Source: Minwuiaceae bacterium
Lineage (GTDB): Bacteria; Pseudomonadota; Alphaproteobacteria; Minwuiales; Minwuiaceae
Direction: 5' to 3'
DNA length: 64,000 nucleotides
NCBI GenBank assembly: GCA_028278525.1
Contig: JANQEE010000020.1
Span: forward strand, 1-64,000
A program made the position numbers and the translations under genes. Below, in pieces: positions 63,177 to 64,000 of the stretch (the stretch's first letter is position 1; the number at the start of each line of letters is the position of its first letter). The notes under the pieces are model-generated. The model was given only the letters and a program-made list of their open reading frames with translations. It did no database searches and was not told where the DNA came from.

Positions 63177-63413
63177 ATGTCGGGCACCAGACGCAGCAAA
63201 AGACAGGGCATTCTCGACCCTTCGGCGGAAATCGAGGCCATGCGCGTCTGCCGCGACGCCATGGTCCGCATCCGCACCGCCTGTCCGATCAACAGCCCGG
63301 AATACAAGGCGGCCTATGAGGTAATGCGCTCGATCGACGACCTGGTCGAGGTGATGACCGGCCGGCGGGAGACACTCTGGGGCCGCTCCCACGGCAGCGA
63401 CAGTTTGTCCTAG
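63177..63413 (+). CDS. Small helical protein of unknown function
   Basis: A 78-residue protein starting MSGTRRSKRQGILD, mainly helical (AEIEAMRVCRDAMVRIRT; YKAAYEVMRSIDDLVEVMTG). No strong ribosome site; coupling with the preceding gene is possible. Family not recognised. Confidence 0.5.
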   Translation: MSGTRRSKRQGILDPSAEIEAMRVCRDAMVRIRTACPINSPEYKAAYEVMRSIDDLVEVMTGRRETLWGRSHGSDSLS

Positions 63414-63492
63414 GCAGTTTTAACGGAAATCACACATGGCTCGGGCATGCTAAAATTGTATTCGTATGAGTTGTTTCCGTAGGCGCGGCGGC

Positions 63493-64000
63493 ATGGACAA
63501 GGCGTATCTGGACCATTACCGCGAGCACGGCTATGCCGTGGTCCGCGGCCTGTTCTCGACGCAAGAGATCGCCGAGCTTTCGGCCGCCTTCGACCGGCTC
63601 TATGCGGAGGGCATGACCCACCGCGCCAGCTATCGCCACCAGAACGTGTTCTTCCGCATCGGTCAGGACGCCAATCTCGGCCGCATCGTCCGCATGGTGC
63701 AATGGCCGTCCTACGTGGACCCGGTCATGAACAGGTTCCGGCTGGACCGGCGCATGGCCGAGGTGCTGACGCCGCTGATCGGCCCGGACATGAAGCAGAT
63801 CATCAATCAGATGCACTGGAAGCCGCCGGGTGCCGAGAACGTCGAGTTCGGCTACCACCAGGACATCCGTTTCCGTCGCCCGCGCGAAGCCTACCGCGAC
63901 CCGGGCACGGCCTACGTGCAAACCGGCCTGGCCGTCGACCCGCACCGCGCCGACAACGGCGCCATGACCGTCTATCCCGGCAGCCACCGGCTCGGCGACC
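63493..64000 (+). CDS. PhyH-family dioxygenase, cut by window edge
   Basis: The first 169 residues of a phytanoyl-CoA dioxygenase-family protein (YREHGYAVVRGLFSTQEIAEL). The iron-binding H-x-D is YHQDIRF. The distal His and Arg lie beyond the window. Start ATG 63493 (an ATG at 63466 is in frame). Substrate unknown. Confidence 0.85.
   Translation, partial: MDKAYLDHYREHGYAVVRGLFSTQEIAELSAAFDRLYAEGMTHRASYRHQNVFFRIGQDANLGRIVRMVQWPSYVDPVMNRFRLDRRMAEVLTPLIGPDMKQIINQMHWKPPGAENVEFGYHQDIRFRRPREAYRDPGTAYVQTGLAVDPHRADNGAMTVYPGSHRLGD

Overview
The window is GC-rich, gene-dense DNA with many 1-8 bp gene overlaps and alternative GTG/TTG starts. It reads like the chromosome of a hopanoid-making, aerobic alphaproteobacterium, probably Rhodospirillales-like. 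Pointers are the hpn-type genes, a form II CO-dehydrogenase-like (cox) cluster, B12 and thiamine salvage under riboswitches, many oxygenases, and a possible anti-Shine-Dalgarno hairpin sRNA. There is no prophage, insertion sequence or CRISPR array. Assignments rest on reading motifs by eye; no database search was run.

Layout. 0-9 kb: tRNA-Glu, a DoeB-like zinc deacylase converging on a five-gene peptide-type ABC importer, then a 2-keto-4-pentenoate hydratase-like enzyme and a TauD-type dioxygenase. 9-15 kb: a GNAT protein, a DUF2182 membrane protein, and a divergent giant regulator (BTAD + class III cyclase + AAA ATPase + TPR) with two CRP-like sites between them. 15-18 kb: a hopanoid-linked trio (CDP-alcohol phosphotransferase-like, HpnA-like, HpnL-like). 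18-22 kb: small and orphan genes, including a CDF-transporter remnant, an asparagine-rich leucine-zipper protein and a free-standing RNA polymerase alpha-CTD-like protein. 22-25.7 kb: a four-gene hydrolase operon of unknown substrate. 25.7-31.4 kb: candidate sRNA, cobalamin riboswitch, btuB-btuF-btuC-btuD-cobU. 31.4-33.5 kb: a dispersed repeat and an operon of a halohydrin-dehalogenase-like enzyme with an acyl-CoA-dehydrogenase-fold flavoprotein. 34.3-44.9 kb: a cox cluster (coxG, S, L, M, D, a HAD gene, coxE, split xdhC, a molybdopterin-binding/cytidylyltransferase fusion and an IscU-like scaffold). 45-48 kb: Panacea-like protein, MFS carrier, histidine phosphatase, DUF4149. 48-55.3 kb: a ten-gene Mrp/Mbh-like cation/proton antiporter operon. 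55.3-64 kb: a double cold-shock protein, a TPP-riboswitch-controlled thiamine-precursor ABC importer, an HDAC-like deacetylase, small exported proteins, two copies of a long palindromic repeat, tRNA-Pro, and a PhyH-type dioxygenase cut by the right edge.

How it fits together: the cox cluster could feed electrons from CO or a related substrate into respiration while the Mrp operon handles Na+/H+ balance. The B12 and TPP systems salvage cofactors. The scattered dioxygenases, hydrolases and the dehalogenase-like enzyme suggest a scavenger of dissolved organic compounds. The least explained items are the halohydrin dehalogenase-like operon, the giant cyclase/AAA regulator with its CRP-like sites, the orphan alpha-CTD protein, the Asn-layered coiled coil, the 18-bp perfect hairpin near 21.05 kb and the hydrolase operon at 22-25.7 kb.
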